64,000 nucleotides of DNA from Acidiphilium rubrum (GCF_900156265.1 NZ_FTNE01000005.1:126658-190657); one strand, 5' to 3'; positions 35,394-44,779 are shown, counted from the stretch's first letter. The notes: generated by a model from the letters alone, not told the origin. Program-made: numbers and translations.

Positions 35394-36612
35394 GCTGGAT
35401 CTGCATGCGCTCGCCTTGTGGTGCCAGGCTTTCACGCCGCTCACTGCGGTCGACCCGCCCGATGGTGTTCTGCTCGATATCACCGGCTGCGCCCATCTGT
35501 TCGGTGGCGAGGCCGGATTGCGGGCAAGGCTTGCCGCGCTCTGGCCAGAGGCAAGGCTCGCAATCGCCGATACCGCCGCCGCCGCCTGGGCGCTGGCCCG
35601 CTATGGCCAGGCCGATACGCAGCCCCTCGCCGATTTGCCGCTCGCGGCGCTGCGCATCCCCGATGGCATGATCGCGCGGCTGCGCCGGCTCGGCATCAGG
35701 CGGATCGGCGAGTTGGCCGCACTGTCGCGCGGCGAGATCAGGGCGGGGTTTGGCGCCGATCTGCCGCTCAGGCTCGATCGTCTGCTCGGGCGCGCCCCGG
35801 AGGCGATGCTGTTCCTGAGTGCGCCGCCGTCGTACCGGGAGGTCGAATATCACGCCGAACCCTTGCTGGCGGCAGAGCAATTGCAGGCGGCGCTGGCCCG
35901 GCTCGCGCATAAACTATGTGCGGGCCTGGCGGCTGCCGAATTGGGTCTGGTTGGCCTCAAAACCGGGTTTCACCGCATCGATGCGCGCGTGATCGAGGAG
36001 CGAATCGGCTTTGCCGCACCGACGCGTGATGCGCATCATGTCATTCGCCTGTTATGCGAGCGCCTGCAGGCGGTGGACCCCGGCTTCGGCGTTGAGGCCA
36101 TCGTGCTTTCCGCCGAAACCGCCCCGCTGGTGATGACCCAGCCCGAACTCGGCGGTGCCGCCGCCCCGCAGCATGCCCGCACGATCGACCGGTTGATGCG
36201 CCGTGCCCGCCTGTCCCGGTTTGCGCCGGATCAGACCCATATCCCGGAATTCGCAGCCCATCGCGTGCCGGTCACCGCGCCGGAATCGCAATGGTCCGCC
36301 CCCTGCCATCCCCGCCCGCTGCGCCTGTTCGAACGACCGGAACCGATCACGGTGATCGCGCCGGTGCCCGACGATCCACCCCGCATGATGCAGTGGCGCG
36401 GCGCGAGCCATCGGGTGGTCCGCGCAACCGGGCCGGAGCGCATCGCGCGTGACTGGTGGCGCCACGATCCGCCGCCCACCCGCCCCGAAGCGGAGCGGGT
36501 GCGCGATTATTACGTGATCGAAAACGAGGCCGGCCAGCGCTTCTGGGTGTTCCGCGCCGGGTTGCACGCGGGCGAGGCTGCGCCGCGGTGGTTCATCCAC
36601 GGGCTGTTCTGA
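35311..36612 (+). CDS. imuB: Y-family polymerase-like mutasome protein ImuB
   Basis: A 433-residue protein related to Y-family polymerases but thought to serve as a clamp-binding adaptor for DnaE2. The start MHRRLLSLWFPS is the family N-terminus, which fixes ATG 35311 although it lies inside imuA. DGVLLDITGCAHLFGGEAGL replaces the acidic active-site motif SxDE of true polymerases. A helix-hairpin-helix segment (LRRLGIRRIGELAALSRGEI) follows near residue 130, and the C-terminus ends in RDYYVIENEAGQRFWVFRAG. The stop overlaps dnaE2 (TGATG). Confidence 0.92.
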   Translation: MHRRLLSLWFPSVSRHPDPPHGDSGPDELDLHALALWCQAFTPLTAVDPPDGVLLDITGCAHLFGGEAGLRARLAALWPEARLAIADTAAAAWALARYGQADTQPLADLPLAALRIPDGMIARLRRLGIRRIGELAALSRGEIRAGFGADLPLRLDRLLGRAPEAMLFLSAPPSYREVEYHAEPLLAAEQLQAALARLAHKLCAGLAAAELGLVGLKTGFHRIDARVIEERIGFAAPTRDAHHVIRLLCERLQAVDPGFGVEAIVLSAETAPLVMTQPELGGAAAPQHARTIDRLMRRARLSRFAPDQTHIPEFAAHRVPVTAPESQWSAPCHPRPLRLFERPEPITVIAPVPDDPPRMMQWRGASHRVVRATGPERIARDWWRHDPPPTRPEAERVRDYYVIENEAGQRFWVFRAGLHAGEAAPRWFIHGLF

Positions 36613-39600
36613 TGCTCTACGCCGAACTCGCCGCCACCAGCGCCTTCAGCTTTCTCGAAGGCGCCTCATCCCCCGAGGAACTGGTCGATCAGGCCAAGGC
36701 GCTCGGCCTCGCGGCGATCGGCATCGCCGACCGCAACAGCGTCGCGGGTGTGGTGCGCGCCCATCGCGCAGCACAAGCCGCCGATCTGCGCCTGCTGGTG
36801 GGCGCGCGGCTCTGCTTTGCCGATGCGCCGGACATCATCTGCTACCCCGAACATCGCGCCGCCTGGGGGCGGCTGTGCCGGTTGCTCAGCCTCGGCAAAT
36901 CGCGCGCGAAAAAAGGCGAATGCCGTCTGTTCGCCGCCGATCTGGCCGGAAACGCCGCGGGCCAGCGCCTTATTCTGATGCCGCCCGACCGCCTCGACGA
37001 TGAGTTCGCCGATCATTGCCACCGCCTCGCGGCCGATTTTTCCGGCCGCATCCATCTCGCCGCGCGCCGCCGCTACGCGCCGGATGATGCCGCCCATCTC
37101 GCCGCTCTGGCACGCCTCGCCGCCGCGGCGCGGATCGGGCTGATCGCGGTGAACGATGTGCTGCACCACGCGCCGCACCGCCGGCCTCTGCAGGATGTGC
37201 TGCGCTGCATCCGCCTCGGCTGCACGATCGAACAGGCCGGCACCAGGCTGGAGCCGCATGGCGAGCGCCATCTCAAGGCCGCCGCCGAAATGATCCGCCT
37301 GTTTCGCGGCCATGCGGCAGCGATCGCGGCCCAGGCCGAGGTGCTTGATGCGGTGCGTTTCACGCTCGATGAACTGCGTTACGAATATCCCGATGAGCCG
37401 ATTCCGCCCGGCGTCACGCCGGATGCGCATCTGGCCGCACTCGCCTGGGCGGGTGCCGCCGCGCGCTATCCGGCCGGCATTCCTGAAAAAATCCGAGCCA
37501 CCATCGCCCGCGAACTCGTGCTGATCGCACAACTCGACTACGCGCGCTATTTCCTGACCGTGCACGATATCGTCGCCTATGCACGCAGCCAGGGCATTCT
37601 CTGCCAGGGGCGCGGCTCGGCGGCCAATTCGGCGGTATGCTACGCGCTCGCCATCACCGCGGTCGATCCCGCCGAGATCGATTTGCTGTTCGAGCGGTTC
37701 GTCTCGGCCGAACGGCGCGAGCCGCCGGATATCGATGTCGATTTCGAACATGAACGCCGTGAGGAGGTGATTCAATATATTTACCGCCGCTACGGCCGGG
37801 AAAACGCGGCGATTGCCGCAACCGTCATCCACTACCGGCCGCGCAGCGCGATCCGCGAGGTCGGCAAGGTGCTGGGCCTGCCCGAGCCGGCGCTGGCCGC
37901 GCTGGCGGCGCAAAGCTGGAATCCCGGCGATGAGCTCTGGCCCGATGAGCGGGTGATCGAGGCAGGGCTCGATCCCGCGGCGGCCAAAGTCCGCCGCACG
38001 ATCGAGCTTGCGCGCGACCTGGTCGATCTGCCGCGCCATCTGTCCCAGCATGTCGGCGGTTTCATCCTGACGCGCGACCGGCTCGACGAGACCGTCCCGA
38101 TCGGGCCGGCCGGCATGCCCGGCCGCAGTTTCATCGAGTGGGACAAGGACGATATCGATGCGCTGGGCATGATGAAGGTCGATATCCTGGCGCTGGGCAT
38201 GCTCACCTGCATTCGCAAATGCTTTGCCATGCTCGGCATTCCCGGCCTCGCGGACGTGCCGCGCGAGGATGCGCGGGTTTATGACATGCTGTGCACCGGC
38301 GATTCCATCGGCGTGTTCCAGGTGGAAAGCCGCGCACAGATGAACATGCTGCCGCGGCTGAAACCCCGGGTGTTCTACGACCTGGTCATCGAGGTTGCGA
38401 TCGTTCGGCCCGGCCCGATCCAGGGTGACATGGTGCATCCCTATCTGCGCCGCCGCCAGGGGTTGGAAGACCATGAGTTGCCCGGGCCGCACCCGCAGCA
38501 TGGTCATCCCGACGAACTCAGGCGCGTGCTCGGCCGCACCCTCGGCGTGCCCTTGTTTCAGGAACAGGCGATGCGAATCGCGATCGAGGCAGCCAAATTC
38601 ACCCCCGGCGAAGCCAACGCCCTGCGCCGCGCGATGGCGACGTTCCGCAACATCGGCACGATCCACAAATTCCAGGCGCAGATGGTCGAAGGCATGGTCG
38701 CGCGCGGCTATCAGCGCGATTTCGCTGAACGCTGCTTCAAGCAGATCGAAGGCTTCGGCACCTATGGGTTTCCCGAAAGCCATGCCGCGAGCTTTGCCCA
38801 TCTGGTCTATGTCTCGGCCTGGCTGAAATGCCACCACCCGGCCGAATTCGCGGCCGCCCTGCTGAATTCGCAGCCGATGGGCTTCTACGCCCCCGCCCAG
38901 ATCGTGCGCGATGCGCGCGCGCACGGCGTCGCGGTGCGTGCCGCCGATATCAACGCGAGCGATTGGGATTGCACGATCGAGCGCGGCGCCCTCAGGCTGG
39001 GTCTGCGGCTGATCGATGGGTTCCATGCCAATTGGGCGCAGCAGATCATCGCCGGACGCGGCGCGGGCTACGCAACACCGGCCGATCTGCAACGCCTGCC
39101 GCGCCCCGCGCTCGACAAACTCGCCGATGCCGGCGCCTTGCGGAGCCTGGGGTTCGATCGTCGCACCGCCCTTTGGCGCGTGGGCGTGATGGAAGATCAG
39201 GCATTGCCCTTGTTCGCGAATGCGCAGCACAGCAGCGTCACGCCCGCCCTGCCGGCGATGAGCGCGGGCGAACACGTCACCGCGGATTACCGCATCACCG
39301 GCCTGTCGCTGCGCGCCCACCCGATGGCGCTGCTGCGGCACAAACCAGCGCTCGCCGATGCGCGGCCCTGTGCCGATACGGCGACCGCGGCCGATCATTC
39401 GCGCATCGATCTGGCTGGCGTCGTGGTCGTGCGCCAGCGCCCCGGCAGCGCCAAGGGCACCGTGTTCATCACGATCGAGGATGAAACCGGCATCGCCAAT
39501 CTGATCGTGTGGCCGGCGCATGTCCTGACCTATCGCGCGGTCATCATCGGTGCTGCGCTGATCCGCGCGCGGGGCAGGGTGCAGCGCAGCGCTGAAGGTG

Positions 39601-39830
39601 TGGTGCATGTCGTTGTCGAGTCGCTGGCCGATTTGTCGGCGTTGATCGGCACGCTCGACCTGCCGCGCGCCCGCGCCGATGAAATGCCGCCACCCGAGCC
39701 CGCGCGCCACGCAACCGCCGAAGCCCGTCCCGGGCAGTTGCTACATGCCCGTCCCGGGCAGTTGCTTCATGCCCGTCCCGGGCATCCGCGCCATGAACGG
39801 ATCATCCGAAAGAGCCGTGATTTTCACTGA
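36612..39830 (+). CDS. dnaE2: Error-prone DNA polymerase DnaE2 (ImuC)
   Basis: A 1072-residue C-family polymerase, the catalytic subunit of the SOS mutasome. The N-terminal PHP domain starts YAELAATSAFSFLEGASSPE with the first metal-ligand His missing. The polymerase aspartates are visible in PPDIDVDFEHERREE (about 372) and MMKVDILALGML (about 522). Helix-hairpin-helix and OB-fold regions (VVVVRQRPGSAKGTVFITIE) follow, and the protein ends KSRDFH, usual for DnaE2. A 24-bp minisatellite near the 3' end adds RPGQLLHA units. It follows imuB with a one-base overlap. Confidence 0.95.
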   Translation: MLYAELAATSAFSFLEGASSPEELVDQAKALGLAAIGIADRNSVAGVVRAHRAAQAADLRLLVGARLCFADAPDIICYPEHRAAWGRLCRLLSLGKSRAKKGECRLFAADLAGNAAGQRLILMPPDRLDDEFADHCHRLAADFSGRIHLAARRRYAPDDAAHLAALARLAAAARIGLIAVNDVLHHAPHRRPLQDVLRCIRLGCTIEQAGTRLEPHGERHLKAAAEMIRLFRGHAAAIAAQAEVLDAVRFTLDELRYEYPDEPIPPGVTPDAHLAALAWAGAAARYPAGIPEKIRATIARELVLIAQLDYARYFLTVHDIVAYARSQGILCQGRGSAANSAVCYALAITAVDPAEIDLLFERFVSAERREPPDIDVDFEHERREEVIQYIYRRYGRENAAIAATVIHYRPRSAIREVGKVLGLPEPALAALAAQSWNPGDELWPDERVIEAGLDPAAAKVRRTIELARDLVDLPRHLSQHVGGFILTRDRLDETVPIGPAGMPGRSFIEWDKDDIDALGMMKVDILALGMLTCIRKCFAMLGIPGLADVPREDARVYDMLCTGDSIGVFQVESRAQMNMLPRLKPRVFYDLVIEVAIVRPGPIQGDMVHPYLRRRQGLEDHELPGPHPQHGHPDELRRVLGRTLGVPLFQEQAMRIAIEAAKFTPGEANALRRAMATFRNIGTIHKFQAQMVEGMVARGYQRDFAERCFKQIEGFGTYGFPESHAASFAHLVYVSAWLKCHHPAEFAAALLNSQPMGFYAPAQIVRDARAHGVAVRAADINASDWDCTIERGALRLGLRLIDGFHANWAQQIIAGRGAGYATPADLQRLPRPALDKLADAGALRSLGFDRRTALWRVGVMEDQALPLFANAQHSSVTPALPAMSAGEHVTADYRITGLSLRAHPMALLRHKPALADARPCADTATAADHSRIDLAGVVVVRQRPGSAKGTVFITIEDETGIANLIVWPAHVLTYRAVIIGAALIRARGRVQRSAEGVVHVVVESLADLSALIGTLDLPRARADEMPPPEPARHATAEARPGQLLHARPGQLLHARPGHPRHERIIRKSRDFH
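39723..39784 (+). repeat. 24-bp minisatellite within the 3' end of dnaE2
   Basis: The unit GCCCGTCCCGGGCAGTTGCT plus three or four bases (24 bp) is present at 39723-39746 and 39747-39770, with a third partial copy to 39784. One base differs between the full copies. The length is a multiple of three, so the frame is kept and the protein gains repeated RPGQLLHA. Each unit contains the palindrome CCCGGG. Confidence 0.85.
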
Positions 39831-39902
39831 TCCTGATCGTCATCATAATCATTTGTTAATCATCCTCCCTCATAATCCGCTCGAAGGATGTGAGGACGAA
39901 AA

Positions 39903-40415
39903 ATGGCTAAATCTCCTACGAGCGCTAAACCCCCTGAGACCGAGCCTGGTACCACCGGCGAGGCCGATGCTGCGGCGGCCCCGAAAAAACGCTCGAAACT
40001 GCTATTGTTCGGCATTCCGGCGGCGGTCCTGCTGCTGATCGGCGGCGGCCTCTGGTTCAGCGGCATCATTCCGCATCTCCTTCACGGCCATAAACCGGTT
40101 GTCGCAACCGGGCCGGTATTCATCAAGATTCCCGAAATCGTCGCCAATCTGAACGTGCCGTCCGGCCAGGATTCCTACGCCAAACTGGAAGCGACCCTCG
40201 AATTGTCCAGCAAGGCGTCGGTGTCCCAGGTGCAGCACGACATGCCGCGCATCATCGATGTGTTTCAGACCTATCTTCGCGCGATGCATCCGAGCGAACT
40301 GCGCGGCGCCTCCGGCACCTATCGATTGCGCGAGGCGTTGATCGACCGTGTGCGCATCGCGGTGGCACCCAACGTGGTTCGCAATGTCCTGTTCGAAGAA
40401 CTGATCGTGCAATGA
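39903..40415 (+). CDS. fliL: Flagellar basal body-associated protein FliL
   Basis: A 170-residue single-pass inner-membrane protein that surrounds the stator. It has a charged N-terminus, a helix at about 32-52 (LLLFGIPAAVLLLIGGGLWF) and a periplasmic domain with IKIPEIVANLNVPSGQDSYA, the LEATLELSS strand and a C-terminus VRNVLFEELIVQ close to the FliL consensus. GAGGA lies 7-8 bases before ATG 39903. It heads an operon with a DUF6468-like gene, a MotE-like gene and a TPR protein; fliM, the usual neighbour, is absent. Confidence 0.92.
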   Translation: MAKSPTSAKPPETEPGTTGEADAAAAPKKRSKLLLFGIPAAVLLLIGGGLWFSGIIPHLLHGHKPVVATGPVFIKIPEIVANLNVPSGQDSYAKLEATLELSSKASVSQVQHDMPRIIDVFQTYLRAMHPSELRGASGTYRLREALIDRVRIAVAPNVVRNVLFEELIVQ

Positions 40416-40475
40416 TGTGCCGCTCCCGGTTCTTGTCCTGATTTTCAACCAGACCATCCTCAACGGCAGGCGGAA

Positions 40476-40925
40476 ATGACCGAAATGTTGAACCATTATG
40501 TTGGCTTGCTGAGCTGGCTCTTTCAAATTGCCTTCTTTTGCACACTCCTGGTCGCACTGACCTACGCCCGCCGCCTCGATCGCCTGCTGCGGCAGGTTCG
40601 CAGCGATTACGCCCTGCTGCAGTCGGCGCTGCCACAATTCGATCTGACCCTGACGAAGGCGGCGGCAGCGACCGATCGTCTGGTGCATGATTTGCGCCGT
40701 ACCGAAACGGCGATCGGCGAAGCAACCGAATCTGCCGAAGCCATCACCCGGAAACTGGACGATTCGATCAGCCGCGCGGCTCAACTCCTGGCGTCGCCAC
40801 CCCAACAGACGCCGCCCCCCGAGATCGCGAGGCCAGCCACCCGTATGGTCATGCCGCGCCCGTCGGCAGGTCACAAAAGCCGGGCTGAGCGCGATCTGGC
40901 GAGGATGCTGATTGATGCGTCGTGA
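40476..40925 (+). CDS. DUF6468-like membrane protein of the fliL operon
   Basis: A 149-residue protein with one N-terminal membrane helix (LLSWLFQIAFFCTLLVALTY, residues about 11-30). A helical, probably coiled-coil region follows (RRLDRLLRQVRSDYALLQSA through about 105), then a Pro-rich segment and a basic end (SRAERDLARMLIDAS). I believe this matches DUF6468 proteins found in flagellar operons of Rhodospirillales, from memory. Role unknown; the topology would suit a stator or FliL accessory. It overlaps the next gene by 11 bases. Confidence 0.65.
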   Translation: MTEMLNHYVGLLSWLFQIAFFCTLLVALTYARRLDRLLRQVRSDYALLQSALPQFDLTLTKAAAATDRLVHDLRRTETAIGEATESAEAITRKLDDSISRAAQLLASPPQQTPPPEIARPATRMVMPRPSAGHKSRAERDLARMLIDAS

Positions 40926-41673
40926 CAAGAGCGCGAACGAGCCATCATCGATCCTTGCCAGAGCACTCGCCCTCTGGCGGTCCCGGCCGTCGCGATTTCT
41001 GCCGGTTTTCATCGTCTCGCTGATCGCGGTGATCGCACTGAAAACGGCGACGCTGATCGAAACGGCCTTCGCCCAGGCCGCGCCGGCTGCGCCGTCGGCC
41101 GGCGCATCCGCACCACCATCCGATGGTGCGGCCCCGGCATCGGCGAAACAGCCATCGAGGCCGTATCGACCCGTGAGCAACTGGAACGACCGTCCGCCGC
41201 CGCCACCGATGTGTCGCCCGGACCCACTGAGCGAGGCTGGTGAAAACAAAATTCTTCTGCATCTCAAGGATCGGGAAGCGGCATTGGCAACACGTGCCGC
41301 GGCTCTCGAACAGGAACAGCAGCAACTCGATGCAACCAAGGCTGCTCTGCAAAAGCAGGTTGCCGCACTGAAACCGCTGGCGGCGCGGCTCGAAGCCATG
41401 AACACCGCACACCAATCGGCGGAAGATGCCAAATGGGCATCGCTCGTCGCCACCTATGGCGCCATGGACCCTCGCAGCGCGGCGCGCATCTTTGATGGGC
41501 TTGATCCCACAATCGTGTTCCATGTCCTGCAACGCATGAACAGCCGTAAATCGGCGGCTATTCTCGCCGGCATGTCGCCGGCAACCGCGCAGGCGATCAC
41601 CGAACGCCTGGCCGGCAGCCCGGCACGCACCATCCAGCCAGCCAATGCATTGCTGCCGGATGCCGCGCCATGA
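40915..41673 (+). CDS. MotE-like flagellar protein (MgtE N-domain-like)
   Basis: A 252-residue protein. One membrane helix (FLPVFIVSLIAVIALKTATL, about 28-47) or signal anchor is followed by a Pro/Ala-rich linker and a coiled coil (about 105-160, KDREAALATRAAALEQEQQQ). The end is an MgtE-N-type domain: YGAMDPRSAARIFDGLDPTI, VLQRMNSRKSAAILAGMSP, AITERLAG. This is the architecture of MotE, a rhizobial periplasmic flagellar protein acting with MotC. ATG 40915 overlaps the DUF6468-like gene and the stop overlaps the next gene (ATGA). Confidence 0.77.
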   Translation: MRRDKSANEPSSILARALALWRSRPSRFLPVFIVSLIAVIALKTATLIETAFAQAAPAAPSAGASAPPSDGAAPASAKQPSRPYRPVSNWNDRPPPPPMCRPDPLSEAGENKILLHLKDREAALATRAAALEQEQQQLDATKAALQKQVAALKPLAARLEAMNTAHQSAEDAKWASLVATYGAMDPRSAARIFDGLDPTIVFHVLQRMNSRKSAAILAGMSPATAQAITERLAGSPARTIQPANALLPDAAP

Positions 41674-44063
41674 GCCGCTCCCCGTTGCCGTCGCGCGCGT
41701 CATGCGCATTGATCATCGGTTTATTGCTGACCAACCTTGCCGGTCCGCGCGCCTTCGCGCAGACGACCAGCGATCCATCCTACTGGTTTCGCATCCTTCT
41801 GCCGCCTGATCTGGTGCCCGCGCAGATCGGTCACGCCAGCTTCCGGCTTGGCTCGAATAACATCATGATCTTCGCGGCCGATCTTCCGGTCCAACTCGCC
41901 GCCCTGCAACAGATCACCAACATCCAGACCGTTGCCGTCCATCATCTGCCGAACGCCACGATCCTCACGATTCCGATGCCACCGGGACAGTCGATCAACG
42001 CGATTCCGGCACAGAACTCGTTCCACGTTGTTCTGGGTAAGCCCGCCGGCACCAAATCGATCAACCCGTCCTACGCCCATGGGCACATCGTCTTTCCCGC
42101 CTCGGCGCCCGGTGCCGTCATCACCGTGGCGTTGCCTGATCGGAGCGAGCCTCTGTTGGTTGGCACGGTGATGAACAATGCGGCGCTGGGTCTCGATCTG
42201 CAGGGCCCGGGCTATGCGACGATTCCGGCCATCAGCGGGGTCGTGGTCGCCGCCGCGTCGGACGATCTCGCGATGACACCCAGTCACGCCGGCTTTGTTC
42301 TCGCATCGACCGATCGGGCCGCCCCATTGCCGGTCGGTCATCCGCCGGTCTCCGGCACTCTGACCGCAGCACCCGATCACACGGGCGGGCTCGATCTGCC
42401 CCATGGCACGATCCAGGCGTTGCGGGCGCGGATGGAGCAGGCACAGCGCCGGATTGCCGAAGCACCGCCATTGGCACGCCGCGATCAATCACTGCGACTC
42501 GCGCGCGTCCTGCTGTCACTCGGGCTGGGTTCCGAGGCCGAAGGTGTTCTGGTCGATATGCTGCGCAGCGATCCAGCCGCCGCCGAAGACCCGAAGCGGC
42601 TGGCGCTGCTTGCGGTCGCAAGCGTACTGGCGCATCGAACCATCCCGACCCCGTCACCATCGTCGCCACCAGCCGCGCAGACGCCGACGGACCGACTTTG
42701 GCAGGGTCTCGCTCTCGCCGAGCAGGGCGATGCGACCAAGGCAGCCCCCATGATCACGCCCGGATTGCCGCGCCTGATCGCGGCACCGGTATTGCTCCGG
42801 CGCCAGGTGGCACCGCTGGCCGCTGAAACCCTGCTCGCGGGTGGGGCCGTCATGCCGGCCAAAACCCTGCTCGACGCCTTGCCCCACGAACATAATCTGG
42901 CCCTTGCGCGCGCCGAACTGCTCCAGTCTGAGCAACATCCGCACGCCGCCCTGCTCGCCTACCATGCTCTGCTCGACAGTCCAGACCAACGAACGGCAGG
43001 CATCGCCCGGTTTCGATCGATCATGCTGCGGGCTCAACTGCACCAGATCGATGCCCGCACCGCCGCCGCGTCGCTCGGCCGGCACGTCTATGAATGGCGC
43101 GCGCCACGTCATGAACTCAACGTCCGAATCGCCATGGCGCGCCTGTTGGCCACGGCCGGCCAATGGCCGCAGGCCTTCACCGACCTGAGGCGGGCGAGTC
43201 ACCTGTTTCCTGACCAGGCCGGTAAACAAATCCTGGCGGTCCGCCAGGCATTGTTCAAACAGATGATCGCATCGCAGGCTTTGAAAGGGGAGTCGCCGCT
43301 GGCCACCGTCTCTGTCCTCCACGATAACCTCGACCTGATTCCGCCCGGCGATGCCGGCGTGCCGATCCTCAATATGCTGTCGGACCGGCTGATCGCCCTG
43401 GGGCTGCCGGATCAGGCAGCGGGCGTGCTCCGTCAGGTAGTCGCCCAGTCTTCGGATGACGAAACGCGGGCGCATGCTGGCTATGTCCTCGCCGGACTCG
43501 AACTTGCGGCGCATCACCTTACCAAAGCCCAAAGCGCCCTGAACGCAACCGCTGCGCCCGACATCAGCGCGACACTCGCCGCATCGCGCGCTTTGCTCGC
43601 AACCGAAATCGCCGCGCGCGAAGGCGCCAGCGCCGATCTCACGTCCCTGACCCGATCGCCCGACCCGAAGGCCATCCGGGTTGCGACCCAAGTCGCGGCC
43701 AAGCGGCGTGACTGGCCGGCGCTCGAACAAGCCGAGCGAAAACTCGCTGCGGTGACGGTTCCCGCGACCGGCCTGCTCGATCACCAGCAAGCGCAGACTA
43801 TTTTGCAATGGGCAGTTGCGGCGTCTCATCTCAAGGATGGCTCAACCCTCGCGCAGTTGCGCCAGGCATACCAGTCGCGCCTACCACCCGGCCGAGCGGC
43901 GGACCTGTTCGCAACGATTACTGCGGCACCCCTGCCGACGCAGACCGGCCTATCACAGGCGCTGGCCCAGATCGCGGCGATCGAACGGGTGGGAGCAACC
44001 GTCGCGACGAAGCCGCACGCCGCAAAGCCGCCAAGCACACCGGCCGGTCAATCGGCCAACTGA
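41670..44063 (+). CDS. Large secreted TPR-like protein of the flagellar operon
   Basis: A 797-residue precursor with a Sec signal peptide (CALIIGLLLTNLAGPRAFAQ). Residues about 30-215 form a beta-rich N-terminal region (WFRILLPPDLVPAQIGHASF). The rest, about 250-760, is Ala-rich helical repeats of TPR type (AAETLLAGGAVMPAKTLLDA; QAAGVLRQVV). A Pro-rich tail ends it. I do not recognise a named family. Translational overlap with the MotE-like gene makes it a candidate periplasmic partner, in the position MotC would occupy in rhizobia, but similarity to MotC is not evident by eye. Confidence 0.72.
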   Translation: MSRSPLPSRASCALIIGLLLTNLAGPRAFAQTTSDPSYWFRILLPPDLVPAQIGHASFRLGSNNIMIFAADLPVQLAALQQITNIQTVAVHHLPNATILTIPMPPGQSINAIPAQNSFHVVLGKPAGTKSINPSYAHGHIVFPASAPGAVITVALPDRSEPLLVGTVMNNAALGLDLQGPGYATIPAISGVVVAAASDDLAMTPSHAGFVLASTDRAAPLPVGHPPVSGTLTAAPDHTGGLDLPHGTIQALRARMEQAQRRIAEAPPLARRDQSLRLARVLLSLGLGSEAEGVLVDMLRSDPAAAEDPKRLALLAVASVLAHRTIPTPSPSSPPAAQTPTDRLWQGLALAEQGDATKAAPMITPGLPRLIAAPVLLRRQVAPLAAETLLAGGAVMPAKTLLDALPHEHNLALARAELLQSEQHPHAALLAYHALLDSPDQRTAGIARFRSIMLRAQLHQIDARTAAASLGRHVYEWRAPRHELNVRIAMARLLATAGQWPQAFTDLRRASHLFPDQAGKQILAVRQALFKQMIASQALKGESPLATVSVLHDNLDLIPPGDAGVPILNMLSDRLIALGLPDQAAGVLRQVVAQSSDDETRAHAGYVLAGLELAAHHLTKAQSALNATAAPDISATLAASRALLATEIAAREGASADLTSLTRSPDPKAIRVATQVAAKRRDWPALEQAERKLAAVTVPATGLLDHQQAQTILQWAVAASHLKDGSTLAQLRQAYQSRLPPGRAADLFATITAAPLPTQTGLSQALAQIAAIERVGATVATKPHAAKPPSTPAGQSAN

Positions 44064-44779
44064 CCCGGAAAGCCAGCGCCGTCGCGCAGGATCGCCTCGG
44101 CTCCAGGCGTGAGGCCGCTGTCATCGTGCAGAACCAGCCCCGGTTGCAGCGTTACCGGACCGCGCGCCTGTTTTTTCGATTGAATAATAATCAATTTCGC
44201 GGCCCGTCCCAGCCGCGGCCAGAGCGGCACGATCCGGCAGGCGCCGAACCCTGCGCCGTTCATGGCAAGGAGACACGCATCGATCGATCCTGCCGGTAGA
44301 ATAAAGGTCAACGTCCCGTGAAACCTGACCACCGCGCCCAGCGCAGCGGCCCAGTCCGCGAGTAATCCGCCGGCAGCGCGGTGAGCGGTGCGCCGTCCTG
44401 CATCCGGCGATGGCGTATCGAGCAGCGATCGCCAGGGCGGATTCGCAAAGGCGTGGTCGAACGGCCGGCCGATCGGCAGGCAGGTGACGTCGGCCGCCAC
44501 CGCGCGCAACTCCGCCATCGCGTTGACCCTGAAGTTATCGGCGGCGAGCGCGGCAAGACCAGGGTCGCGCTCGATGCCGATCCCCTCAAGCCCGCCAACC
44601 CGATGGCCAAGGCAGAGGAGACCAGCACCCGCCCCGGTACCCGCCTCGATGACGTGCTGCCCCGCTCGCGCCGGGATCATCGCAGCCAGCAGCACCGGCT
44701 CGAGCCCACTCCGATGCCCGCGCGCCGTCTGCCGGTAGTGCAGTTTGCCGCCGAGCAGCGTTCCCGCCGTGTATTTCAC
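44048..44779 (-). CDS. tRNA1(Val) N6-adenine methyltransferase-like protein
   Basis: A 243-residue class I SAM methyltransferase. It starts with GKLHYRQTARGHRSGLEPVL, a TrmN6/YfiC-type N-terminus; motif I is HVIEAGTGAGAGLLCLGHRV (about 43-62); the catalytic motif FANPPW lies at about 110. The NPPW form and short length fit TrmN6, which modifies A37 of tRNA1(Val); other N6-adenine or N5-glutamine transferases share the motif. The GTG start overlaps the DUF2007 gene (GTGA) and the 3' end overlaps the TPR gene by 16 bases, convergent. Confidence 0.82.
   Translation of the reverse strand: MKYTAGTLLGGKLHYRQTARGHRSGLEPVLLAAMIPARAGQHVIEAGTGAGAGLLCLGHRVGGLEGIGIERDPGLAALAADNFRVNAMAELRAVAADVTCLPIGRPFDHAFANPPWRSLLDTPSPDAGRRTAHRAAGGLLADWAAALGAVVRFHGTLTFILPAGSIDACLLAMNGAGFGACRIVPLWPRLGRAAKLIIIQSKKQARGPVTLQPGLVLHDDSGLTPGAEAILRDGAGFPGQLAD

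Noticed and set aside
36666..39710. 1014-codon open frame on the minus strand opposite dnaE2
   Set aside because: It mirrors the codon pattern of dnaE2, has no recognisable domain and is rich in His/Arg/Gly/Asp as antisense of GC-rich genes usually is.
41721..42488. Minus-strand frame opposite the TPR gene
   Set aside because: Antisense shadow; the plus-strand gene has a signal peptide and operon overlap.
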